From the NCBI GenBank assembly GCA_023136145.1, contig JAGLRU010000079.1:1-5776 (forward strand): a stretch of 5,776 bases of DNA, given 5' to 3'. The notes under the pieces are model-generated. The model was not told where the DNA came from and did no database searches. It worked only from the letters and a program-made list of their open reading frames with translations. The number at the start of each line of letters is the position of its first letter. Position 1 is the first letter of the stretch. A program made the translations under genes and the position numbers. This stretch comes from Alphaproteobacteria bacterium. GTDB lineage: Bacteria > Pseudomonadota > Alphaproteobacteria > Micavibrionales > UBA2020. Below, piece after piece: positions 1-5,776 of the stretch.

Positions 1-1759
1 CAGAGATATCAGCCTGCATCTTCAAACCAGCAAAAGCAGAAGGCGCGGCGCGAGCAGCATCAGCTTCAAAGGCAGCAGCAGGAGCCGCACGTCTCATCTC
101 AGAGACAGCAGCATCCACGCCATCATCGTCAATACGCGCAACAAGATCATCCGTTGCAGCAGCAGTTGGAGCAGCAGCAGTCGTAGCAGTCGGAATTATC
201 GTTTGAGCCGGAGCAGCAGCGGCCGTTGTAGCAGCGGCAGCAGCAGTCGGAATTATCGTTTGAGCCGGAGCAGCAGCAGCCGTTGTAGCAGCGGCAGTCG
301 TAGCAGCGGCAGCAGCAGCAGCGGCAGTCGTAGCAGCGGCAGCAGCCGGAGCAGCAGCAGCCGGAGCAGCGGCAGCAGTCGGAGCAGCGGCAGCAGTTGT
401 AGCAGCCGGAGCAGCAACCGGAGCAGCAGCCGGAGCAACTGGTGGTCTTGGATACAGTAATTCAAGTCTTGCTTCTTCCGCCTTCCACTCAAGATAAATC
501 GGGGCAGTTTTCTCTACTTTAAAGTCTTTGACGTAAGCTTGAACATAGTCTTCAGGTGCTCCACCATTGTGTTCAAAGAGTCTTTGCTCTTTCCAATTCA
601 TCTTTTGCACAGCAAGCCAGAGCTTTTCCTTAGCATCTGCTTTTCCACCAACGGTGAACTCTTTCCAGCCACGCATTCTTGACAACGCAACCATCGCGTC
701 AGCATCTTTTTGCTCAAAGCCCTTTTTAGTGCTTGTAATGTTTTCAAATCCACTATCTTGATTAATTCTCCAGCTGATTTTACGTTTATTCTCAAGACGC
801 AGATCAAATCCGTTTTCTTTGTCTTCCACATCATCCGTATCATCTATATCCGAACGCATATAACTCATCATTCCGTCATAACTTGCATATTTAGTTATGT
901 TTGGGTCATCGGCTCGGACGTACATGGCGGCGTTATAGTTTCCTTCCCCCCAATACTCTTTGATTTCCTCAAACAGCTTTTTCCCTGTATCGGATAGATT
1001 AGGCGGAATACCAACAACCGGAGTAGTACCCGCAGCAGCAGCCGGAGCGGCAGCAGCAGTCGGAGCAGCAGCAGCCGGAGCAGCGGCGGCAGTCGGAGCA
1101 GCGGCAGCAGTCGGAGCAGCGGCAGCAGCAGCCGGAGCAGCGGCGGCAGTCGGAGCAGCGCCAGCAGTCGGAGCAGCGCCAGCAGTCGGAGCAGCGCCAG
1201 CAGTCGGAGCAGCGCCAGCAGCCGGAGCAGTCACATTTGTTAACGGAGCGGTGTGGGTATAATTCGGGATTGTAGAAGTTGGGGTGCCAATACTTGGCAT
1301 CTCGGATATTTCTGCACTCCTTTTGTCGATTTCTTCAAAAAGAGCATTTCCAGCATTGATCAAATCATTTTTTACTTCCTCGGAAGTTTCGGCATCAAAT
1401 GCTTCTTTGTAGATGGCATTCGTTTTTTCAAAAAGTTCCTGTAAGCCCTCTTGACTATCTATTGCCTTTATTTCATCTAACGTTGCTTTATAAAAATCCC
1501 CACGTTCTCCCGGCACAATTTTATTAGCATCCATATCTTTTGTATACTTTTTAAACTTCTCATTAATCTTATCATAAAGAACAGCTATTTGGTCTACCAT
1601 AAATTCTAGATATTCAGAATTCTTTGCTGGGATTGTGTCCAAAAAGTTTATCGCCTCTTCTTGTAACTCCATAAACGTTTCTTTATCGTTTGCGTTTGAT
1701 AATTTCCCGACTATTTTATTGTATCTATTATTATGTTCGTCTTTCATCCTTATGTCCAT
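1..1759 (-). CDS. Modular Ala/Pro-repeat protein with an LPD7-like central domain (partial, 3' end outside window)
   Basis: An uninterrupted frame of 586 codons runs from ATG 1759 to the window edge with no stop. No signal peptide or membrane segment is visible. In order: residues 1-176 are acidic, lysine-rich and probably helical; 177-246 are an Ala/Pro/Thr/Gly linker; 247-440 are a folded region of ordinary composition; 441-536 are a second Ala/Thr/Pro linker; 537-586 are a charged, Ala-rich tail that continues outside. Residues about 319-389 show a pattern (GWKEFTVGG at 364-372, then W381 in KLWLAVQ) resembling LPD7 domains, known from large polyvalent and relaxase-type proteins of mobile elements; this is a match from memory, not a search. 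The start is favoured by GGAAGG 8 nt upstream and a promoter beyond it. Codons before the linker are AT-rich compared with ftsK. The normal composition of the folded parts argues that the frame is real. The function is unknown; an effector, surface-associated or mobile-element protein are all possible. Confidence 0.8.
   Translation of the reverse strand, partial: MDIRMKDEHNNRYNKIVGKLSNANDKETFMELQEEAINFLDTIPAKNSEYLEFMVDQIAVLYDKINEKFKKYTKDMDANKIVPGERGDFYKATLDEIKAIDSQEGLQELFEKTNAIYKEAFDAETSEEVKNDLINAGNALFEEIDKRSAEISEMPSIGTPTSTIPNYTHTAPLTNVTAPAAGAAPTAGAAPTAGAAPTAGAAPTAAAAPAAAAAAPTAAAAPTAAAAPAAAAPTAAAAPAAAAGTTPVVGIPPNLSDTGKKLFEEIKEYWGEGNYNAAMYVRADDPNITKYASYDGMMSYMRSDIDDTDDVEDKENGFDLRLENKRKISWRINQDSGFENITSTKKGFEQKDADAMVALSRMRGWKEFTVGGKADAKEKLWLAVQKMNWKEQRLFEHNGGAPEDYVQAYVKDFKVEKTAPIYLEWKAEEARLELLYPRPPVAPAAAPVAAPAATTAAAAPTAAAAPAAAAPAAAAATTAAAAAAAATTAAATTAAAAPAQTIIPTAAAAATTAAAAPAQTIIPTATTAAAPTAAATDDLVARIDDDGVDAAVSEMRRAAPAAAFEADAARAAPSAFAGLKMQADIS
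152..439 (-). repeat. Low-complexity Ala/Thr/Pro-coding tract (second linker)
   Basis: Nearly every codon on the minus strand is GCT, GCC, ACG, ACA, ACT or CCG, giving residues 441-536 of the long open frame as runs of Ala broken by Pro and Thr-Thr pairs. It reads as a flexible linker or extended rod between the central domain and the C-terminal tail. The other frames also stay open here (Ser/Arg-rich on the plus strand, Leu-rich in another minus frame), but those are by-products of the triplet repeat. Confidence 0.85.
185..298 (-). repeat. 57-bp direct tandem duplication, two copies
   Basis: Copies at 185-241 and 242-298 match at 55 of 57 positions by direct comparison. The differences are G/A at 221/278 and C/T at 241/298. 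The length is 19 codons, so the reading frame is kept. Each copy encodes an Ala/Thr run enclosing the distinctive motif PAQTIIPT, the only non Ala/Pro/Thr residues in this linker. Confidence 0.9.
1022..1231 (-). repeat. Low-complexity Ala/Pro/Thr-coding tract (first linker)
   Basis: Encodes residues 177-246 of the long open frame as Ala-rich units spaced by Pro and Thr, separating the N-terminal helical region from the LPD7-like region. It is built from 15-18 bp near-repeats, with the perfect 18-bp array at its N-terminal end. Pro appears at regular short intervals, which would keep the segment extended rather than one long helix. Confidence 0.85.
1149..1220 (-). repeat. Perfect tandem array, four 18-bp units
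   Basis: Four identical consecutive units, plus-strand unit GTCGGAGCAGCGCCAGCA, at 1149-1166, 1167-1184, 1185-1202 and 1203-1220. A fifth, diverged unit follows (GCCGGAGCAG...). On the coding strand each unit gives six residues, a cyclic form of Ala-Pro-Thr-Ala-Gly-Ala. Perfect identity suggests recent expansion, and copy number is likely to vary between strains without breaking the frame. Confidence 0.9.
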
Positions 1760-1767
1760 AACACAAG

Positions 1768-1773
1768 CCTTCC
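1768..1773 (-). promoter_or_regulatory. Ribosome binding site of the modular Ala/Pro-repeat gene
   Basis: GGAAGG on the minus strand, 8 nt before ATG 1759. It decides the start: the frame stays open upstream to a TAG near 1946 but contains no ATG there. Another ATG (1775) lies just upstream in a different frame and opens only a 14-codon ORF. Confidence 0.5.
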
Positions 1774-1869
1774 ATAAAATTAACGCAAAAACAATTTCGC
1801 CGTAGCATAAATCAGAACCATAACTCTGGCACCAAAAGCATTTTACAAACGAAAACTTAACACTTTTAC

Positions 1870-1898
1870 ATTCTATCAACGAGTTGTGGAAATTGCAA
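1870..1898 (-). promoter_or_regulatory. Putative sigma70-type promoter of the modular Ala/Pro-repeat gene
   Basis: On the minus strand TTGCAA (1898-1893, 4 of 6 matches to TTGACA) and TAGAAT (1875-1870, 5 of 6 matches to TATAAT) are separated by exactly 17 nt. Transcription would start near 1863, giving a leader of about 100 nt before ATG 1759. The region is AT-rich, so a chance match is possible. Confidence 0.45.
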
Positions 1899-1969
1899 GA
1901 ATCTTTAATTTCCAGTACTTTCGGTGTATCTGCAAATAACCTTATCTATTTATTAATAAAAGATTAATC

Positions 1970-2593
1970 TTAGTTATAGGAAGGTTTTTTGCGCTCAGGA
2001 TCGTAATAATAAAATAAATCATCATCAATTTTGATCCCCGACTCGACATCGAACAACTCAACTTCCGTGATCAAACCCTGCGCATCCACGACGATCCATT
2101 TTTTAAGCTGCATCGGATTTTCGGCAACAATCAAGGTGATGGAGCCTGACAGAGGGTCTTCGGACTTAACCAGCGTCACCAACAGCAGGCCATCATCGCG
2201 TTTAATGCCGGATACACTAATATCTTCTGAAAATTTTAGATCCGGCCTGAGAAAAAAGCTGGCAAGGGATTTACTAATAAGAATATTGCTTTGCTGCTTC
2301 ATTTGCCCATCGTAGTAGTAGATAAACGTGCCGTCAGCCACGATAAAATCCGTAAGAGGGGGCTCGTATTCAAAGCGTATCTTGCCGGGACGTTTCAGCA
2401 GAAAGGTACCACCAACCTGTTTGCCATCACCGGTAGTCTGGACAAATTGCGCCCGAAGCGTCGAAATGCTGTTGATATACGCTTCGACCGCCTTGACTTC
2501 CTGCAACTGCCCCTGCTCCGCACCAGCAAAAACCGGAAACAGAAACAACCCAAGAAAGATGAAAATAAATGCTACCACCCACCGTATGGACAT
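1970..2593 (-). CDS. lolA: LolA-family outer-membrane lipoprotein carrier protein
   Basis: A 207-residue periplasmic chaperone of the LolA family, which takes lipoproteins released from the inner membrane by the LolCDE/LolF complex and carries them to the outer membrane. Residues 1-25 form a signal peptide (hydrophobic stretch 6-22, AGA|E cleavage expected after 25). The mature part shows the family pattern: RAQFVQ near the N terminus of the fold, a GGTFLLKRPGKIRFEY strand pair, a Pro-Pro turn, IVADG, and toward the end P-x-x-L-K-K-W-x-V-D-x-Q-G-x-x-T-x-V. Length is usual for the family. ATG 2593 directly follows the stop of the gene before it (zero gap) with no clear Shine-Dalgarno, so translation is probably coupled. 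Alphaproteobacteria generally lack a classical LolB, so this protein may also act in delivery; that is inference. Confidence 0.93.
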   Translation of the reverse strand: MSIRWVVAFIFIFLGLFLFPVFAGAEQGQLQEVKAVEAYINSISTLRAQFVQTTGDGKQVGGTFLLKRPGKIRFEYEPPLTDFIVADGTFIYYYDGQMKQQSNILISKSLASFFLRPDLKFSEDISVSGIKRDDGLLLVTLVKSEDPLSGSITLIVAENPMQLKKWIVVDAQGLITEVELFDVESGIKIDDDLFYYYDPERKKPSYN

Positions 2594-3277
2594 CTATTCG
2601 TTCAGGGCGATTTGCTGCGCCATAAATTTGTCCATTATGAGATAGATGTTTTCAATTGAAGGCGGATTCTTGCGAGTGTATCGAAGCATGACTTCTATCG
2701 GAATGTTCCGAATTGTGGTGGTGGCAAGCACGCCGGTGCTATCGAATTTCCCCTTTGTCATATTAACTTTGCCTGTCATTCCCAATGATACATTGCTTTC
2801 CGTCCGATGCGTGTTTTCTTCTAGCAGGATTCCGAGGTCTCCAGCTCCGTCTTCTGCATACTGACGAAAGGAAACTTCACGCATATCCAGATAATCCTGC
2901 CGTGACATTGCGGTCGTTTCCCCGATGGATGGATTCATCCATGTAACAACGCCGGTGTTGAACAGGATTTCGCTGATGTCAACCGTTCCTCCATAATTTG
3001 CAAGACTGTTGCAGTCCGCAAAAACAGCGAGAAGAACCTGATCCCCCTTTTTCTGGATAAGGTCTGAGAAAGTTTTGTGGATCAAACCTTCAGAGTATGA
3101 TGTCTGGTCAAGGAAGCACATACCCTTAGGTGCTTCCAGCTTTAGCGTTTTTTGCCCAACTGGTACAAAGAGCGTCCGACGAAAATCAATCGATTTCTTT
3201 GCAGCGAATACCGTCGAGGAGAAGACGATGATTGCGATGATTGCGAAGAAAGATAGTCCTATTGCTAATTTTTTCAT
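2594..3277 (-). CDS. Exported protein of unknown function between ftsK and lolA
   Basis: 227 residues. Residues 1-25 are a clear signal peptide: KK at 2-3, hydrophobic core about 4-19, VFA|A cleavage expected after 25, with no lipobox. The mature protein is about 200 residues with no further membrane segment, so it should be periplasmic or secreted. It has two cysteines, C54 in APKGMCFLDQ and C89 in AVFADCNSL, spaced to allow one disulfide. The rest mixes strand-like and helical stretches and ends in a basic/amphipathic segment (RYTRKNPPSIENIY...). I do not recognise a named family. ATG 3277 lies 5 nt after the ftsK stop, with GGGAC at 3291-3287 as a ribosome binding site. The position between ftsK and lolA suggests an envelope-related role, but that is inference only. 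Confidence 0.88.
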   Translation of the reverse strand: MKKLAIGLSFFAIIAIIVFSSTVFAAKKSIDFRRTLFVPVGQKTLKLEAPKGMCFLDQTSYSEGLIHKTFSDLIQKKGDQVLLAVFADCNSLANYGGTVDISEILFNTGVVTWMNPSIGETTAMSRQDYLDMREVSFRQYAEDGAGDLGILLEENTHRTESNVSLGMTGKVNMTKGKFDSTGVLATTTIRNIPIEVMLRYTRKNPPSIENIYLIMDKFMAQQIALNE

Positions 3278-3282
3278 TTTTT

Positions 3283-5694
3283 TTACGTCCCATAATTTTC
3301 TGATAAGATTTCACGTTTTCCGACATGGTTTGCCTCGCTGATAAGTCCTTCTTTTTCCATGCGTTCGATAATGCTAGCGGCGCGATTATAACCGATCTGC
3401 AAATGACGCTGAATAAAGCTGGTAGAAGCCTTCCGTTCACGCAAGACTATCTGAACGGCCTGATCGTACAGGTCATCAGGTATTCCTCCCGTACCACCGG
3501 AACCAGCGACATCCTCTTCCTCATCCTCGGTAACGCCGTCGATATAGTTCGGTGTGCCTTGTGTGCGAAGGTGTTTAACTACTTTTTCAACTTCATTATC
3601 GCCTACGAAAGGACCATGTACGCGCGTTATGCGCCCACCAGCAGCCATGTAAAGCATATCGCCCTGACCAAGAAGCTGCTCTGCTCCGCCTTCGCCCAGA
3701 ATGGTGCGACTGTCAATTTTGCTAGTGACCTGAAAACTGATTCGAGTCGGAAAATTCGCCTTGATAACGCCAGTGATAACATCTACAGAAGGGCGTTGTG
3801 TCGCCATGATAAGGTGTATACCAGCCGCCCGCGCCATCTGTGCTAAACGCTGAATTGCGTTCTCGACTTCCTTGCCGGCGACAAGCATCAAGTCGGCGAA
3901 TTCATCAACAATAATGACGATATATGGCAGCTCCACCAGAGAGATTGGCTGCTCCTCAAAAATTGGCTTGCCGGTATCGGAATCGAACCCAGTCTGTATT
4001 TTGTGCATTAGCACTTCGCCTTTTGCGAGTGCATCGCGAAGACGCTCGTTAAATCCATCAACGTTGCGCACACCAAGCTTCGACATGGCGCGGTATCTGT
4101 CTTCCATCTCACGCACAGCCCACTTAAGTGCGGTAATAGCGCGGTGCGATTCAATAACAACTGGTGTTAACAAATGTGGAATATCGTCATAGACGGAAAG
4201 CTCCAACATCTTCGGATCAATCATAATAAACCGACATTGCTCAGGCGACATGTGATAGAGCAAAGAAAGGATCATAGTGTTGAGAGCAACTGATTTCCCT
4301 GATCCAGTAGTGCCGGCTACGAGCAAGTGCGGCATACGCGACAGGTCGGCGATTACGGAGTCTCCGGCGATGTTCTTGCCTAATGCCAGCGGCAGGTGGC
4401 ATGGTGTTTTCTGATAATCTTTGGAGGATAATATTTCCTTGAGGAAAACCGTTTCACGTTTCACGTTAGGCAATTCCATACCGATAGCGTTCTTACCCGG
4501 TACAACAGCGATACGAACAGAGATCGCACTCATCGACCTGGCGATATCGTCGGAAAGGCCGATAACGCGTGATGTTTTAGTACCGGGAGCTGGTTCCATC
4601 TCATAAAGAGTGACGATAGGCCCAGGTCTGACTTTCAGGATGTCTCCTTCTACACCAAAATCATGAAGTGTTGATTGCAACATCCCTGCGTTTTTCTGGA
4701 GAGAGGCTTCATCCAGTCGAATGCTGAAGGCGTTAACATGATTATCAAGGAGATCAAGAGAAGGCAGTTGCCATTCATCATTGGATGTTCGCAAATTGAG
4801 TTGTTTCTGCCTATTTTCTCTGTCCACCGATGATTTGGATTTTCCAAGGCGTGGTGTCACAACAGGCTTTCGGCGCGCAGCATAGAGTGAAGACATGACT
4901 TTGCTGGTTTTCGCGCTCTTCGATTCAGACTTAGAATCTTCGAGAAACCTGATTCTAGGCTTTTTCACTGGTGCTAGATTGGCGGATGTATGGAGACTAT
5001 GCCATTCCCTGAAGCGTTCTATGACATTTATCACTAAGGATGATAAGGTTGCCATCACGTTACGAACAAAAACCAGTCCCGTCGCCCATTCGCGGAATTC
5101 GATGCCAAGTGCCAGAAGACAACTAAGAGCGAAAATTCCAAACGCCGAAATTTCCACGAACATAAATGCGGTAGCACCAAGCCAATTCTGCAGTAGATCG
5201 CTTATGACGTTAAAAATCCCTGCGCCGATACTGCCACCTAGAGCTGAGCCAATCCCCCATGATTCGGATGATGGGATACTAGATAAAGCAACGGCTCCCG
5301 TGATTACGGCAACAATCAGCAAGAATAATCTTCTGTCCAAAGGGGCGAGCGGCTTGCGAGCAAGGATACGGTATCCCCAGACTATAAAAGCAATAACAAA
5401 AAGCCATGAGGCTAATCCAAGCGTCTGAAGAAGAATATCAGCCGTACAAGAGCCAAAACCACCAAAGACGTTATGAATTTCCCCACCGGAAGATGCCGTG
5501 TTGAAGGAAGGGTCATTGACGTTGAAAGTAAACAAGATCATGGCCAAACAAAAACCTGCGGTGACAAATGCTATGCCAACGAGGTCAGTTAAGCGGTGCG
5601 CAATGAAACTTTGCAAAGAAACTGGCAGCAAGGGTATGCGACCACGCTTTTTGACTTTGAGCCTGCGCGAAGATGGGCGTGAAAAAAAGGCCAT
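3283..5694 (-). CDS. ftsK: DNA translocase FtsK
   Basis: An 803-residue septum-anchored motor that pumps the chromosome terminus during division and promotes XerCD/dif dimer resolution. N-terminal region: four membrane segments at about 36-57, 86-110, 122-142 and 172-198. A short charged linker spans about 230-320, far shorter than in E. coli FtsK. The motor follows: an alpha-type segment with VRPGPIVTLYEMEPAPG; Walker A GTTGSGKS at 461-468; Walker B IVIIVDEF with D597/E598; and ATQRPSVDVITG and ARAAGIHLI motifs typical of the family. The C-terminal gamma winged helix (about 738-803, with IGYNRAASIIERMEKEGLI) is the KOPS-reading domain. All key residues are present and the gene looks intact. 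ATG 5694 is preceded directly by an in-frame TTG (5697), and a stop lies three codons further upstream, so the start is one of these two. It heads the cluster with the exported protein and lolA. Confidence 0.97.
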   Translation of the reverse strand: MAFFSRPSSRRLKVKKRGRIPLLPVSLQSFIAHRLTDLVGIAFVTAGFCLAMILFTFNVNDPSFNTASSGGEIHNVFGGFGSCTADILLQTLGLASWLFVIAFIVWGYRILARKPLAPLDRRLFLLIVAVITGAVALSSIPSSESWGIGSALGGSIGAGIFNVISDLLQNWLGATAFMFVEISAFGIFALSCLLALGIEFREWATGLVFVRNVMATLSSLVINVIERFREWHSLHTSANLAPVKKPRIRFLEDSKSESKSAKTSKVMSSLYAARRKPVVTPRLGKSKSSVDRENRQKQLNLRTSNDEWQLPSLDLLDNHVNAFSIRLDEASLQKNAGMLQSTLHDFGVEGDILKVRPGPIVTLYEMEPAPGTKTSRVIGLSDDIARSMSAISVRIAVVPGKNAIGMELPNVKRETVFLKEILSSKDYQKTPCHLPLALGKNIAGDSVIADLSRMPHLLVAGTTGSGKSVALNTMILSLLYHMSPEQCRFIMIDPKMLELSVYDDIPHLLTPVVIESHRAITALKWAVREMEDRYRAMSKLGVRNVDGFNERLRDALAKGEVLMHKIQTGFDSDTGKPIFEEQPISLVELPYIVIIVDEFADLMLVAGKEVENAIQRLAQMARAAGIHLIMATQRPSVDVITGVIKANFPTRISFQVTSKIDSRTILGEGGAEQLLGQGDMLYMAAGGRITRVHGPFVGDNEVEKVVKHLRTQGTPNYIDGVTEDEEEDVAGSGGTGGIPDDLYDQAVQIVLRERKASTSFIQRHLQIGYNRAASIIERMEKEGLISEANHVGKREILSENYGT
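3287..3291 (-). promoter_or_regulatory. Ribosome binding site of the exported-protein gene, inside the ftsK end
   Basis: GGGAC on the minus strand within the last codons of ftsK, about 10 nt before ATG 3277. Its location inside the preceding gene supports co-transcription and coupled translation. Confidence 0.4.
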
Positions 5695-5708
5695 CAATAT
5701 TCTGGTTA

Positions 5709-5716
5709 CTCCCTTC
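5709..5716 (-). promoter_or_regulatory. Ribosome binding site of ftsK
   Basis: GAAGGGAG on the minus strand. It lies 11 nt before TTG 5697 and 14 nt before ATG 5694. The spacing fits the TTG slightly better, while ATG is the stronger initiation codon; the two options differ by one residue. Confidence 0.55.
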
Positions 5717-5776
5717 GGAGCATATTAACGTATTTTTGATCCGATGGGAACCCTGATCGCAGCGAACAACAGCAGC
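5717..5776. other. Region upstream of ftsK, no assignable gene
   Basis: These 60 bases at the window edge are open in all three minus-strand frames up to the edge. One frame ends at TAA 5727-5725 after LLLFAAIRVPIGSKIR; another ends at the TAA just before the ftsK start after SDQKYVNMLRRE. Either could be the C terminus of an upstream gene, or neither. The piece is too short to decide. Confidence 0.3.

Larger units (their letters stand above)
1760..1969. other. Intergenic region between lolA and the modular Ala/Pro-repeat gene
   Basis: About 210 nt, AT-rich. It contains the putative promoter and ribosome binding site described separately. Two short perfect palindromes lie at its lolA end (1950-1959 and 1960-1971, overlapping the lolA stop), but neither forms a GC-rich hairpin. 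No RNA gene or further coding region is recognised. Confidence 0.6.

Noticed and set aside
152..439. Possible CRISPR array or regularly spaced repeat array
   Set aside because: The repeats are direct, short, in multiples of three and without unique spacers. They are coding low-complexity sequence.
203..460. Plus-strand Ser/Arg-rich frame
   Set aside because: It uses a TTG start, is made only of AGC/CGG/GGC triplets, and is the exact codon-register complement of the minus-strand Ala/Pro/Thr linker, so it is a shadow.
253..492. Minus-strand Leu/Arg-rich frame
   Set aside because: It is an out-of-frame reading of the triplet repeats that overlaps the long open frame.
960..1262. Plus-strand Ala/Val/Gly-rich frame of 100 codons
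   Set aside because: It is another reading of the same GCN repeat tract. The minus-strand frame continues on both sides with normal protein composition, and this one does not.
1950..1972. Possible terminator after lolA
   Set aside because: Two AT-only or nearly AT-only palindromes (TTATTAATAA and AAGATTAATCTT) would form only weak stems with no loop, and there is no GC-rich stem followed by a U run.
3325..3846. Plus-strand frame of 173 codons opposite ftsK
   Set aside because: It lies entirely inside the well-supported ftsK motor and gamma-domain coding region and has no recognisable protein features.
4895..5428. Plus-strand frame of 177 codons opposite the ftsK N terminus
   Set aside because: It is the complement of the ftsK membrane region and linker and is not supported by any motif.
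5722..5750. Possible ftsK promoter (TTCCCA, 17 nt, TAATAT on the minus strand)
   Set aside because: Only four of six matches in each box, and the implied transcript start would fall on the ribosome binding site. Too weak to list.

Overview
The window looks like chromosomal DNA of an alphaproteobacterium with moderate GC content. The basis is an alphaproteobacterial-type FtsK followed closely by a LolA-family carrier. The exact lineage cannot be fixed from this sequence. All supported genes lie on the minus strand, so they read from high to low coordinates.

Right part (5697 down to 1970): a tight three-gene cluster. It holds ftsK (DNA translocase, start 5694 or 5697), a 227-residue exported protein of unknown function, and a 207-residue LolA-type periplasmic lipoprotein carrier. 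The gaps are 5 nt and 0 nt, so the three are probably co-transcribed and translationally coupled. They link the cell-division/chromosome-segregation motor with envelope functions. The unknown protein carries a signal peptide and two cysteines.

Gap (1969 to 1760): about 210 nt, AT-rich. It contains a plausible sigma70-type promoter (17-nt spacer) and a Shine-Dalgarno sequence for the next gene. No convincing terminator is seen after lolA.

Left part (1759 to the window edge): one long open frame of at least 586 codons, still open at base 1. It encodes a modular protein: an acidic, probably helical N-terminal domain; an Ala/Pro/Thr linker built from short DNA repeats; a central domain with a GW...W pattern resembling the LPD7 domain of mobile-element proteins; a second Ala/Thr/Pro linker; and a short charged C-terminal stretch cut by the window edge. 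Its non-repetitive part is clearly more AT-rich than the ftsK cluster. It is the least ordinary object in the window and may be a recently acquired or fast-evolving gene.

The last 79 bases at the right (5698 to 5776) hold the ftsK ribosome binding site and perhaps the 3' end of another gene, which cannot be assigned.
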